Below are positions 1 to 7,413 of a stretch of DNA of 51,968 nt, piece by piece. Position numbers and translations under genes: made by a program. Position 1 is the first letter of the stretch. Each line of letters starts with the position of its first letter. The notes under the pieces are model-generated. The model saw only the letters and a list, made by a program, of their open reading frames with translations, did not search any database and was not told where the DNA came from. The DNA is from CAYMAZ01 sp964388575 (GTDB lineage: Bacteria > Bacteroidota > Bacteroidia > Bacteroidales > DTU049), in contig CAYMAZ010000023.1 of the NCBI GenBank assembly GCA_964388575.1, positions 1 to 51,968 of the forward strand, written 5' to 3'.

Positions 1-1
1 T

Positions 2-739
2 GCCCTGGAAAATTTCAGATTCCGTGAAGCTCAAAATTTGTTTATGGATGTGGCCCGCGTCGGAAATAAATATCTGACAGAAAATGAACCATGGAAAAAA
101 CAAAAGGAAGATCCGGCACACACTGCAGAAACCCTGGGAATATCAGCTCAGATCATGGCAAAACTGGCAATACTGAGTGAACCGTTCCTCCCATTCAGCA
201 GCGACAAGTTATATAAGATGCTTCAGATTGAACCCAAAGACTGGAGTTATGCATGCATTGACAACATTATTCGGGCCGGTCACCAACTGGGACAACCTCA
301 ATTTCTGTTTGAACGGATCGAAGACAGCACCATAGAATTTCAGGTTGAAAAACTAAATAAAACCCTTGAAGCAAATAAGGAAAAGGAGACCATTCCACAG
401 GAACCTGCAAAGGATCTCATCAGTTTTGAAAACTTCAATACACTTGATTTGCGTATATCAACAATTCTGGAAGCTGAAAAAGTGCCTAAAACAAAAAAAC
501 TGCTCAAACTACTCGTGGATACCGGACTGGACAAACGCACCATTGTATCGGGCATTGCCGATCAGTATGAACCTGAAACACTCATCGGGAAGCAGGTTGT
601 TGTTTTACTGAACCTTGCCCCGAGAGAGCTTAAGGGAATCTCTTCAAACGGGATGATCCTGCTTTCTGAAGACTCCAATGGCAAACTCACTTTTGTTACA
701 CCTGAATCTTTCACTCAAAACGGTGCAACTGTGAAATAA
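2..739 (+). CDS. metG: Methionyl-tRNA synthetase, C-terminal part (5' truncated by window edge)
   Basis: The reading frame is open from base 2, and the visible 245 residues are the end of a class I methionyl-tRNA synthetase, the cytoplasmic enzyme that charges tRNA-Met. The first ~110 residues are the anticodon-binding helical domain (ENFRFREAQN, GNKYLTENEPWK). After a charged linker, residues ~140-245 form the EMAP/Trbp111-like OB-fold tRNA-binding domain (LDLRISTILEAEKVPKTKKL, LAPRELKGISSNGMIL). This appended domain is usual for MetG of Bacteroidota. The catalytic Rossmann domain with its HIGH and KMSKS motifs lies upstream of the window. A TTG at 38 is not the true start, because the homologous sequence continues upstream of it. 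Identification is secure from the sequence. Confidence 0.96.
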   Translation, partial: ALENFRFREAQNLFMDVARVGNKYLTENEPWKKQKEDPAHTAETLGISAQIMAKLAILSEPFLPFSSDKLYKMLQIEPKDWSYACIDNIIRAGHQLGQPQFLFERIEDSTIEFQVEKLNKTLEANKEKETIPQEPAKDLISFENFNTLDLRISTILEAEKVPKTKKLLKLLVDTGLDKRTIVSGIADQYEPETLIGKQVVVLLNLAPRELKGISSNGMILLSEDSNGKLTFVTPESFTQNGATVK

Positions 740-745
740 TTTTTT

Positions 746-753
746 TAATTTTG
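746..753 (+). promoter_or_regulatory. Bacteroidota -7 box (TAATTTTG) for tRNA-Arg
   Basis: The octamer matches the Bacteroidota consensus TAnnTTTG and sits 9 bases before the mature tRNA 5' end, so transcription would start within a few bases of the tRNA. No clear -33 TTTG at standard spacing is visible. It overlaps the end of the metG untranslated region. Confidence 0.5.
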
Positions 754-762
754 CACCCTCCC

Positions 763-834
763 GGCCCCATAGTTCAAGGGATAGAACGGAAGTTTCCTAA
801 ACTTTAAATCCAGGTTCGAGTCCTGGTGGGGCTA
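763..834 (+). tRNA. tRNA-Arg (anticodon CCT)
   Basis: A complete 72-nt cloverleaf can be drawn. The 7-bp acceptor stem is GGCCCCA/TGGGGCT, with a G-U first pair. The D stem is GTTC/GAAC. The 5-bp anticodon stem GAAGT/ACTTT holds the loop TTCCTAA, which puts CCT at positions 34-36. The T stem CCAGG/CCTGG holds the loop TTCGAGT. The discriminator base is A834 and the 3' CCA is not encoded. The gene reads the rare AGG arginine codon. A 95-bp direct repeat starts 2 bases after it. Confidence 0.95.
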
Positions 835-836
835 CT

Positions 837-1047
837 AAACAGTTTTGAGCAAGAGTAGAGAGCAAGAAGGGTTGAAATAATCAGCGAAAAACTGTTTAGT
901 GCCCTCTATACTCACACTCAAACTCACACTGAAACAGTTTTGAGCAAGAGTAGAGAGCAAGAAGTGTTGAAATAATCAGCGGAAAACTGTTTTGTGCCCT
1001 CAATACTCACACTCAAACTCACACTGAATCAGTTTTGAGCAAGAGTA
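837..1047 (+). repeat. 95-bp direct repeats, two full copies and a partial third, directly after tRNA-Arg
   Basis: Copy 1 is 837-931 and copy 2 is 932-1026, with about 4 mismatches over 95 bases. Copy 3 starts at 1027 and stays similar only to about 1047. Each full copy carries an internal 10-bp inverted repeat, AAACAGTTTT (837-846, 932-941) and AAAACTGTTT (887-896, 982-991), enclosing 40 bases. Each ends with short CTCACACT-type repeats. No reading frame runs through the array. It is tandem without spacers, so it is not CRISPR-like. Its function is unknown. Confidence 0.85.
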
Positions 1048-1313
1048 AAAGAATGAAGAATGGAATTTCATTTTGATTTTCTTTGGTTATTAAAAAAACA
1101 ATTATTTTTACAAAACCAATATTTGTGGATGTATAATTCTTATCTGGATTCGGTGAAATAAAAACCCGAAGTATTATCGGGTTGAACTTGCATTTTTTTA
1201 ATCCCGCATATTTTCGGGGTCATTTTTATATTTTATATTTTAAATTTATCAATAAACTGTGAACAATCTGAAGATGATTTTTTCAGATGTCACCATAAAA
1301 ATCAAAAAATATC
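1048..1313. other. AT-rich intergenic spacer with a small hairpin
   Basis: I see no gene here. A 7-bp stem, AACCCGA (1163-1169) and TCGGGTT (1177-1183), has a 7-base loop and is followed within 15 bases by a T-run. It could be a weak terminator for upstream transcription or a leader hairpin for the methyltransferase at 1314. The rest is A/T-rich. Confidence 0.4.
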
Positions 1314-2087
1314 ATGAGTAACGATAACAAATCAATTCACGAATTCGATTTTCAATTAATCTGCGAATATTTTTCTGGTGTTGAAAGACAGGGGCCCGGA
1401 AGTCCTGAAGCAACCATAAAAGCCCTGAGTTTCATTGATCACCTCACGCCCGAATCCCGGATAGCAGATATCGGGTGTGGCACAGGAGGACAAACTATAA
1501 CCCTGGCGCAACATGCACCAGGAAAGATCACCGGCTTAGACCTGTTTCCAAAATTCATCAATTTATTCAATCAGAATGCTGAAAAGCATGACCTGAATGA
1601 CAGGGTCAGCGGTATTGTGGGTTCAATGGATGCTCTGCCTTTTCAGGAAGAAGAGCTTGACCTGATCTGGTCAGAAGGGGCAATTTACAATATCGGGTTT
1701 CAACGCGGACTCAGGGAGTGGCATAAATTCATCAAAAAAGGCGGGTTTATTGCTGTAACTGAAGCTTCGTGGTTTATGGAGACACAACCAGATGAAATCT
1801 ACAATTTCTGGAATGATGCCTATCCGGAAATTGACACCATTCCGAAAAAAGTTGATCAACTGCAGAAAGCAGGATTTGTTCCTGTTGCAATTTTTAAGCT
1901 ACCTGAAAACTGCTGGACAGAACACTTTTTTGTGCCGCAGCAGGAGCTTCAAAAAACTTTTCTGAAAAAATACAGCGGGAATAAAACCGCATCCGAACTT
2001 GTTGAAAACATGCGCTCTGAAGCAGAAATGTACGCAAAGTATAAGGATTATTACGGATATGTATTCTATATCGGAAAGAAGATGTAA
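1314..2087 (+). CDS. Class I SAM-dependent methyltransferase
   Basis: This 257-residue soluble protein has a Rossmann-type methyltransferase core. The glycine-rich SAM-binding motif I, ADIGCGTGGQ, is at residues ~51-60, an acidic residue at the end of beta-2 follows (GLDLF), and a motif like SMDALPFQ is near residue 105. The segment LDLIWSEGAIYNIGF is typical of the Methyltransf_11/UbiE-like group. The substrate cannot be told from the sequence. It stands alone: the upstream spacer holds only repeats, and a strong terminator follows at 2099. The ATG at 1314 gives the complete N-terminal helix of the family. Confidence 0.85.
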   Translation: MSNDNKSIHEFDFQLICEYFSGVERQGPGSPEATIKALSFIDHLTPESRIADIGCGTGGQTITLAQHAPGKITGLDLFPKFINLFNQNAEKHDLNDRVSGIVGSMDALPFQEEELDLIWSEGAIYNIGFQRGLREWHKFIKKGGFIAVTEASWFMETQPDEIYNFWNDAYPEIDTIPKKVDQLQKAGFVPVAIFKLPENCWTEHFFVPQQELQKTFLKKYSGNKTASELVENMRSEAEMYAKYKDYYGYVFYIGKKM

Positions 2088-2098
2088 TCTGTTCATTT

Positions 2099-2132
2099 AA
2101 GAAGGATTGTTTTTTAACGGACAATCCTTCTT
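2099..2132 (+). terminator. Intrinsic terminator after the methyltransferase
   Basis: A perfect 12-bp stem, AAGAAGGATTGT (2099-2110) and ACAATCCTTCTT (2121-2132), has a 10-base loop and begins 11 bases after the stop codon of the 1314-2087 gene. The tract after the stem is only weakly T-rich (TGCTTC), but the AAGAA/TTCTT base makes it plausible in both directions. Confidence 0.7.
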
Positions 2133-2454
2133 TGCTTCTGAATTTAAGCTTTTCTGCTGATGTATTATGTTGGTTCCTACTCGGCAGGGTCAATCAGAAG
2201 TTATTTTCAAACAGTTTCAAAAGCCACAAATGCACGAATTTGTATAAAATATATGACATCAATAATTTTTTGAATGGCTAACTTTTTTACAATACAAAAG
2301 GCATCTGTTGTTTGTACTAACTACTTCTGAAAACAAGTTTTCATCGCAGTTGTAACAAAACATTTAAAAGTCAACAGCGTTGATTTTTATCCGAAGGAGA
2401 CACCTTTTGTGTTGCTTTGTTCGCATTATTTATGGTAGTAGTGAAATTCGTGGC
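2133..2454. other. Gene-free spacer
   Basis: No supported gene is seen on either strand. A short hairpin TCAAC-AGC-GTTGA (2371-2383) is followed by TTTTT, which could be a weak plus-strand terminator but has no obvious transcript to end. Confidence 0.4.
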
Positions 2455-2480
2455 AAAAAACCGGGGATTTTAAACCGGCT
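2455..2480 (-). terminator. Candidate terminator of the FISUMP lipoprotein gene
   Basis: Read on the minus strand, a CCGG-based stem (2475-2478 pairing with 2461-2464, extended by G-U and A-T pairs) is followed by six T (2460-2455). It lies just past the stop codon of the minus-strand gene 2491-3072. Confidence 0.5.
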
Positions 2481-2490
2481 GAGCTGTTAT

Positions 2491-3072
2491 TTATTTTTTA
2501 ATGCAGCGAACTGATAAACCCAGCGATGTACTCCATTCAAACATGTACACAACTCTTGGAGAATTCGCGATATGTAAACACCATGGATTTTCATCGGTTT
2601 CTTTTGTTTCTGACCACCATGTGGAACTGGAATGTAAACTGCTGAATTCATTATCCTGATTGTACATACCACCTAAAAGAGCATTAAAACCGCTGCTTCC
2701 GCCAAACATCAGGCTGCTGAACGCTTGGTGAAGCCCGTTATCATACACATGGATCAGAAGAGTTTCAAAATCACTGAATGAAGGCAGTTTCCAACCCGGA
2801 GGACAGGCCGTCTGCGCTGTTTGCCAGTCATAAAGTCGACCGAATGCATTGCAGTTTGCAGATGCCTGATCATAACACCATGAGTTTCCGGTATCGTAAT
2901 TCAGGTTTTGTGACATCCATATCTGGCTGCCAATGGACACTGTTGTGTAGGATTTACCGTCACGGGGATCTTTGAGGACATTCTCTTTTTCTTTGTTGCA
3001 CGATGTGATCAGTGAGAGAACTGCAAACAGAAAAGTAAAGGACAGGATTGTCATCTTTAGATTTTGTTTCAT
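2491..3072 (-). CDS. FISUMP-domain lipoprotein (Fibrobacter major paralogous domain)
   Basis: The protein has 193 residues. It opens with a lipoprotein signal (hydrophobic run after MKQNLK, lipobox LITSC), so it is probably anchored in the outer membrane. The mature part matches the FISUMP family. It has the signatures DGKSYTTVSIGSQIWMSQNL, GRLYDWQTA and CPPGWKLPSFSDFETL, then GGSSGFNALLGGMY and, near the end, SVRCIKK. This family is abundant in Fibrobacteres and Bacteroidota and its function is unknown. I prefer the ATG at 3072 over an in-frame one at 3108. The -7 box at 3106-3113 would otherwise overlap the start codon, and 3072 puts the signal peptide at the N-terminus. Confidence 0.85.
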   Translation of the reverse strand: MKQNLKMTILSFTFLFAVLSLITSCNKEKENVLKDPRDGKSYTTVSIGSQIWMSQNLNYDTGNSWCYDQASANCNAFGRLYDWQTAQTACPPGWKLPSFSDFETLLIHVYDNGLHQAFSSLMFGGSSGFNALLGGMYNQDNEFSSLHSSSTWWSETKETDENPWCLHIANSPRVVYMFEWSTSLGLSVRCIKK

Positions 3073-3105
3073 AGTCAACCAGGGTTGCATGTTTAAATTT
3101 CTCAG

Positions 3106-3113
3106 CAAATTTA
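3106..3113 (-). promoter_or_regulatory. -7 box (minus strand TAAATTTG) for the FISUMP gene
   Basis: The plus-strand CAAATTTA reads TAAATTTG on the minus strand, matching TAnnTTTG, about 33 bases before the chosen ATG at 3072. It decides that start over the in-frame ATG at 3108. Confidence 0.5.
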
Positions 3114-3278
3114 AGAAATATCACGCTATAGTTAATTTTTTAAGGAAGAATTACTCAAAAAAAACAAATTTGCATTTTCATTCTTTTTTTATTATTTTTG
3201 CTTATTCATTTACAAATACCAATGTAAAATGTCAAGTAAACACTCAGACAATAAAATTAATAAACGCGTTGTTTCTGC

Positions 3279-3302
3279 AGAGAGAGAGAGAGAGAGAGAG
3301 AG
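3279..3302 (+). repeat. (AG)12 microsatellite
   Basis: Twelve uninterrupted AG dinucleotides lie in the spacer between the divergent genes 2491-3072 (minus) and 3438-3803 (plus). A tract this pure is prone to slippage. It is about 136 bases upstream of the start codon at 3438. The rest of the 3073-3437 spacer holds only the hairpin at 3344. Confidence 0.95.
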
Positions 3303-3343
3303 TTTACTGGTTAAGAGTTTGGGAGGACACATCATTTGCTACT

Positions 3344-3385
3344 ATTATTGCAACCACAAATTCAATAATTTGAGGTTGCAATAAT
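3344..3385 (+). promoter_or_regulatory. Long hairpin upstream of the 3438 gene
   Basis: ATTATTGCAACC (3344-3355) pairs perfectly with GGTTGCAATAAT (3374-3385). After one A/A mismatch the stem continues with CAAATT/AATTTG around a CAAT loop, giving 18 pairs in 42 bases. It lies 53 bases before the ATG at 3438. It could be a terminator or a 5' leader structure; there is no T-run directly after it. Confidence 0.6.
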
Positions 3386-3437
3386 TCTGGGATATTTATT
3401 CTGAGATAAATAAATTAAAATTTAAATAAAAAAAATT

Positions 3438-3803
3438 ATGAAAAATATTATTCTTATTTCAGGTTTTATATTTGCCTTAACATTATCTGCTAATGCGAGA
3501 AAAATATATATTGAAAATGAAACTATAACTGCTACAAATGGGTGTGTTTTCAGAGTTAATGGATGGATTGATGTTAGTATTGAGTTTGGTTGGCCGCCAA
3601 TTTCTGTTAATTCTTATGATATTACGATGAGCGGACCTTGTGGAACTTATCATTTTAAAGGTATTGTTCATAGAGATGAAAATGGCAACTTTGCGATACA
3701 GGGAGAACTAATCAACCTGGAAACAATGGAGAAAATAGAATTTTGGGAATTTATTGAATTTCATGAAATAATTTATTTTCTTGAGAGATCATATTGTGAA
3801 TAA
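3438..3803 (+). CDS. Hypothetical secreted protein
   Basis: I do not recognise this 121-residue protein. It begins with a clear Sec signal peptide (MKNIILISGFIFALTLSANA), with likely cleavage after ANA, so the mature part of ~101 residues is periplasmic or exported. The mature sequence is beta-prone and has three cysteines (GCVFR, GPCGT, SYCE at the C-terminus). It sits in an AT-rich segment with the hypothetical lipoprotein at 3857, 53 bases downstream, and the two may be cotranscribed. Composition and a good signal peptide support a real gene. No function can be assigned. Confidence 0.65.
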   Translation: MKNIILISGFIFALTLSANARKIYIENETITATNGCVFRVNGWIDVSIEFGWPPISVNSYDITMSGPCGTYHFKGIVHRDENGNFAIQGELINLETMEKIEFWEFIEFHEIIYFLERSYCE

Positions 3804-3856
3804 GGATTAATCTAATGTTGGAATTCTAAAAATATTTAATTAAAGAATGAAGAAAT

Positions 3857-4252
3857 ATGAAAATTAAAAGCACACACACTTTGTATTTTCTTATTGTTAT
3901 ACTTTTTTTTAGTTGTAATAAGGGAAATAAATATGAAGGAAACTGGGAAATAAAAAGTATAGTAGTTGATACAAATTTAATTCCGGAGAATATTAATGCA
4001 ATTACTGCCCTGGGATTATTTTTCATGGACAGATTGGATAAGCCTACAAATATTGTTTTTACCAAAGATTCAATTCTGTTGATGGAAAACAATAATCTGT
4101 TACAAGGAGAAAAAATACAGGAAACAACAAAGATCGGAGCAAACAAATTCAACATCGTATTTGGAAACAACTCAGGTGTCTTAGATATGAATGAACCATC
4201 CTCGGCAAATTTCACTGTAAACTCTGTAAAATACAGTTTAGAAAAAAATTAA
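3857..4252 (+). CDS. Hypothetical lipoprotein, lipocalin-like in size
   Basis: The protein has 131 residues. It has a short basic N-terminus, a hydrophobic stretch and a lipobox-like FFSC at residues ~17-20, so the mature protein is a ~110-residue lipoprotein. Directly after the cysteine comes the sequence YEGNWEIKSI. An opening GxW with short beta-strands is reminiscent of small lipocalin-like lipoproteins of Bacteroidota, but I cannot confirm the family. It follows the secreted protein at 3438 on the same strand in AT-rich DNA. The overlapping minus-strand frame at 3826-4215 is a shadow. Confidence 0.6.
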   Translation: MKIKSTHTLYFLIVILFFSCNKGNKYEGNWEIKSIVVDTNLIPENINAITALGLFFMDRLDKPTNIVFTKDSILLMENNNLLQGEKIQETTKIGANKFNIVFGNNSGVLDMNEPSSANFTVNSVKYSLEKN

Positions 4253-4362
4253 TTTATTTTTGTCATTTTTTAAATTGAAGAATTTATAGGGATATTTGCA
4301 TTCCAGAGCAGTTAACAATTGCATACACCTTTGAATTACTTTCAACTTTCAATTTCTGTTGC

Positions 4363-4370
4363 TACTTTTG
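4363..4370 (+). promoter_or_regulatory. -7 box (TACTTTTG) for the TonB-dependent receptor
   Basis: It matches TAnnTTTG and lies 19 bases before the ATG at 4390, leaving a very short 5' leader. A TTTG at 4330-4333 is 29 bases upstream, longer than the usual -33/-7 spacing. The leader is too short for a cobalamin riboswitch. Confidence 0.5.
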
Positions 4371-4389
4371 CACCTCAATTTTTAGTGTG

Positions 4390-6228
4390 ATGAGGAATTT
4401 TTGGTTGATGTGCATGTTTAGTGTTGCATGCAGTGCAATGGTAAAGGGACAGAATGATACGGTGACGCTTGGTGAAGTTGTGATCAGTGGGAAGAAAATT
4501 GAATCTGTATTGAGAAAAATTTCGGGCAATCTGATTGTTGTTGAAAAAAACGAGATCAGTGCGATGCCTGCTGTAAGTATCCAGGAAGTGTTATCCTATG
4601 TACCGGGTGTTGATGTGCGGCAGAGAGGTGTGGCTGGTGTGCAGGCCGATGTGGGTATCAGGGGTGGCACCGGAGAGCAGACCCTTGTTATGCTGAACGG
4701 TATTAAACTAACTGATCCGCAGACAGCACACCACATGATGAACATCCCTCTGCCCCTTTTTTCAGTGGAAAGTATAGAAGTTTTGAAAGGACCCGGGACA
4801 AGATTAACAGGTCAGAATACTTTTTCCGGAGCTGTGAACATATTGACCAGACTGCCTGAGACTTTCGGTTTGAAAATCCATGGATATGCCGGCGATTTTG
4901 GATTGCTCGGCAGCAGCATCGTTGCTGATGTCCCATTTAAAAAACTTAAACAAAGTGTGTCAGCATCATACAGTACGTCTGACGGATATATGCATAATAC
5001 TGATTTTCGGGTTGCAGATGTGTTTTATGACGGGGGGCTGAGTTTGAATAGAAAAAGTGATCTCAGAATGACAGGCGGTTATTCGGACCGGAAATTTGGT
5101 GCAAACGGGTTTTATTCTGACAGATTTCCGGATCAGTGGGAGTCGGTTCAGACAGTATTCACGGCATTGACATACAAATATGTTTCAGATAAACTGTCTC
5201 TTGAAGGTAGAGGTTTTTTCAGGGAAAACCGTGATGAATTCAGGCTGAAACGAAACGAGCCTGAGTTTTACACAAATAATCATACTTCTGATGTTGTTTC
5301 ATTTGAGCTGAACGGCAGCTTTTTGTCGAGTTTCGGCAAGAGCGGATTTGGTTCGGAATTGAGGAATGAATTTCTTGAAAGTTCAAATCTTGGCAACAGG
5401 CAAAGGCATTTTATGGGATTTTTTGCAGAACATCAGCTTGTGTTTTTGAAGAAATTTGATTTCAGGGGGGGGGCATATCTGAACCATTACAGTTTTGATC
5501 ATGTCAAGCTTTTTCCGGGTGCTGAAATTGGGTATCAGGCCAGCAGCAATGTGAGATTCTTTGGCGGTTTTGGAGTGAGTTACAGGATCCCGTCATTTAC
5601 GGAGTTGTATTATAATGATCCGGCTAACGAAAGTAATCCGTTTCTGATGCCCGAGGAGGCGATGAATTATGAAGCGGGCATAACATATAGCGGGAAACTG
5701 ATCGCAACCGGAGTTTCGGGTTTTGTGAGAAATTCGGAGAATATGATTGACTGGGTGAGGGATCGTTCGGATATTGTGCCGAATCCGAACAAATGGAAAC
5801 CGCTGAATTCGGGGAATATGAATTTTGCAGGAGGTGAAGTTTCTTTCACGTATCACGTTTTGCCAATAGGTGACAGGATTGAGGTGAGAAATTTCAGGTT
5901 GAGTTATAATAATATTCATGCAGATATCAGGCCTGATGAGGGTGTGGAATCGAAATATGCGCTGAATTTTCTGAAGCAGCAATTTGTGGGGAGTTTTGAG
6001 TCGTATTTTGCAGAAAAGTTTGTTGTCAGTGTGAGAGGCAGGTTTGCCGACCGGCTGAATGCTTCGTCGTATTTTCTGCTGGATGGAAAGGTGATGTATC
6101 GCCCGGGAAAGAAAGCTGAACTATATGTGGAGGCTGTGAATCTGACCAACAGGGATTATATTGAAGCCGGTTTTGTGCGGATGCCCGGCCGCTGGGTGAG
6201 AGGCGGGTTTGTGGTGAAGATCGGGTAG
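4390..6228 (+). CDS. TonB-dependent outer-membrane receptor, BtuB-like
   Basis: This 612-residue protein has a signal peptide (cleavage near KGQ), an N-terminal plug domain and a 22-strand-type barrel. The plug (residues ~25-150) shows the usual blocks LGEVVISG, QEVLSYVPGVDVRQRG, GIRGGTGEQTLVMLNG, VESIEVLKGPG and FSGAVNI. The barrel carries YRIPSFTELYY and the C-terminal TNRDYIEAG followed by the final G-R-W-V-R-G-G-F-V-V segment. The ~600-residue length and the absence of a carboxypeptidase-like or SusC domain fit BtuB-type receptors for cobalamin or iron complexes. Energy would come from ExbBD-TonB, encoded at 49633-51581. The ATG at 4390 is preferred over the GTG at 4387. Its GC content looks higher than that of the AT-rich genes on both sides. 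The substrate is inferred, not shown. Confidence 0.85.
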   Translation: MRNFWLMCMFSVACSAMVKGQNDTVTLGEVVISGKKIESVLRKISGNLIVVEKNEISAMPAVSIQEVLSYVPGVDVRQRGVAGVQADVGIRGGTGEQTLVMLNGIKLTDPQTAHHMMNIPLPLFSVESIEVLKGPGTRLTGQNTFSGAVNILTRLPETFGLKIHGYAGDFGLLGSSIVADVPFKKLKQSVSASYSTSDGYMHNTDFRVADVFYDGGLSLNRKSDLRMTGGYSDRKFGANGFYSDRFPDQWESVQTVFTALTYKYVSDKLSLEGRGFFRENRDEFRLKRNEPEFYTNNHTSDVVSFELNGSFLSSFGKSGFGSELRNEFLESSNLGNRQRHFMGFFAEHQLVFLKKFDFRGGAYLNHYSFDHVKLFPGAEIGYQASSNVRFFGGFGVSYRIPSFTELYYNDPANESNPFLMPEEAMNYEAGITYSGKLIATGVSGFVRNSENMIDWVRDRSDIVPNPNKWKPLNSGNMNFAGGEVSFTYHVLPIGDRIEVRNFRLSYNNIHADIRPDEGVESKYALNFLKQQFVGSFESYFAEKFVVSVRGRFADRLNASSYFLLDGKVMYRPGKKAELYVEAVNLTNRDYIEAGFVRMPGRWVRGGFVVKIG

Positions 6229-6262
6229 ATTATTCTGTGTTTGCAAGATCGTATGGAGCTTT

Positions 6263-6307
6263 TTCCACGATCTGAAGCTCGTGGCTACCGATATTTGACC
6301 CCGATGG
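6263..6307 (+). repeat. Dispersed hairpin repeat, copy 1
   Basis: This ~45-base element recurs at 9124-9167. Copy 1 has two hairpins. CCACGA (6265-6270) pairs with TCGTGG (6279-6284), and GACCCC (6297-6302) pairs with GGGGTC (6306-6311). Between them is the shared core CTACCGATATTTGACC. The two copies bracket the minus-strand block 6439-8832. The 6229-6438 spacer holds no gene. Confidence 0.75.
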
Positions 6308-6438
6308 GGTCGTGGTTTTGTGCAACACGACTTCATGTTGGGCTGCGACACACGAAGTCTTAGCTATTAGCAAACGTAAATTTTAAAACATCAAATCATA
6401 AAGCAAGCTATTAAAGACGTTATTCCTTATTGTTTGTT

Positions 6439-7392
6439 TTATTTTATGCAGATCATTGTTTTTGCGTCAATAATCTGTCCATTTGCAATAAGTGCATAAA
6501 CATAAGTTCCACTGATAGGTAAGTCAGAAGAATTTATAATAACTTGATTATTACCTTGTTGTGGATTTAGATTAAATGATTTTTCTTCATTTCCCTGCAT
6601 ATCCCAAACTTTTATTTGAGCACTACCAGTGCTGTTACATAAGTAATATGAGATACTTGCACTGATGTTAAAAGGATTTGGAGTGTTGTTAAACAATTTA
6701 CTAACATCTATAGAATTATTCCCATTTCCGTTACCATTGTTTCCTTGATCAGGTAATGAATTTGTAGCTATTAGTCTGGCAATTTGAGCTTCGAGTGAAT
6801 TGATTTGTTTTTGCTGTTCTTGAATCCCAGCAACAAGCAACGGAATAATCTGATCGTAATCCATAAGTTTACCGTCTTTCCCATCTTCAGTAATTTTGAT
6901 TTCCGTTAAAACTTGCTCTACTTCCTGCGAAATGAACCCATATTCTGGTATTGTACCTTGAAGTGAATCACCATTTTCATCTATATATCTGTCTATTACA
7001 TCATACTTGTAGGGTTTCAATTCAAGTAACTTTTTTATTGGTGATTCAATAGAAGATAAGTTTAATTTAAAATTCTCATCTGACATTTTGAAAAATTTCT
7101 CAGCATATAATTTATTGTAACTTGTCCATGTTGACCAAAAAGCAATTTTATCAACAGTTGAACCAATTTCTGTTCCAGGCCAACCATTACCTACTTTAAA
7201 TTGAAACTCAATAAAAGGTGTACTTGGGTATGTTGTCAGCAATAAATTACCTTTGATATGGCATTTATATCCTGAGTTTGGATAATTTGTTCCCATGCCA
7301 ATTCTGCCAAATTGGTCAACTTTTAGTTGAGCAAAAGTTGATAAAGAAAAAACAGCAAATATTGCTAAAAATATGAATGATTTTGTTTTCAT
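6439..7392 (-). CDS. Exported protein with S74 intramolecular-chaperone domain and T9SS C-terminal sorting domain
   Basis: The protein has 317 residues. A signal peptide (residues 1-21, ending STFA) is followed by a short repeat-poor region typical of tail-fibre-like proteins (QFGRIGMGTNYPNSGYKCHI). Residues ~115-210 match the Peptidase_S74 chaperone domain: SPIKKLLELKPYKYDV, YGFISQEVEQVLTEI, DYDQIIPLLVAGIQEQQKQI, with a coiled-coil end. After an N/G-rich linker, residues ~235-317 form a Por/T9SS sorting domain (NTPNPFNISASISYYL, VWDMQGNEEKSFNL, ISGTYVYALIANGQII). The protein should cross the outer membrane by the type IX system. It heads an AT-rich minus-strand group with the lipoprotein and GH16 genes. 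The passenger's role is unknown. Confidence 0.8.
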   Translation of the reverse strand: MKTKSFIFLAIFAVFSLSTFAQLKVDQFGRIGMGTNYPNSGYKCHIKGNLLLTTYPSTPFIEFQFKVGNGWPGTEIGSTVDKIAFWSTWTSYNKLYAEKFFKMSDENFKLNLSSIESPIKKLLELKPYKYDVIDRYIDENGDSLQGTIPEYGFISQEVEQVLTEIKITEDGKDGKLMDYDQIIPLLVAGIQEQQKQINSLEAQIARLIATNSLPDQGNNGNGNGNNSIDVSKLFNNTPNPFNISASISYYLCNSTGSAQIKVWDMQGNEEKSFNLNPQQGNNQVIINSSDLPISGTYVYALIANGQIIDAKTMICIK

Positions 7393-7413
7393 GATTTCTT
7401 GTCTTTAGGGTTA

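Noticed and set aside
837..1047. CRISPR-like array
   Set aside because: The units are directly tandem with no unique spacers between them and there is no cas gene.
1894..2193. Minus-strand ORF over the methyltransferase 3' end
   Set aside because: Shadow frame of the clear methyltransferase gene; no homology-like features.
2972..3373. 133-residue plus-strand ORF containing the (AG)n tract (RERERER)
   Set aside because: It overlaps the well-supported FISUMP gene, its sequence is repeat-driven, and it has no domain or start context.
3826..4215. 129-residue minus-strand ORF
   Set aside because: Antisense to the hypothetical lipoprotein at 3857, which has a proper signal; this frame has none.
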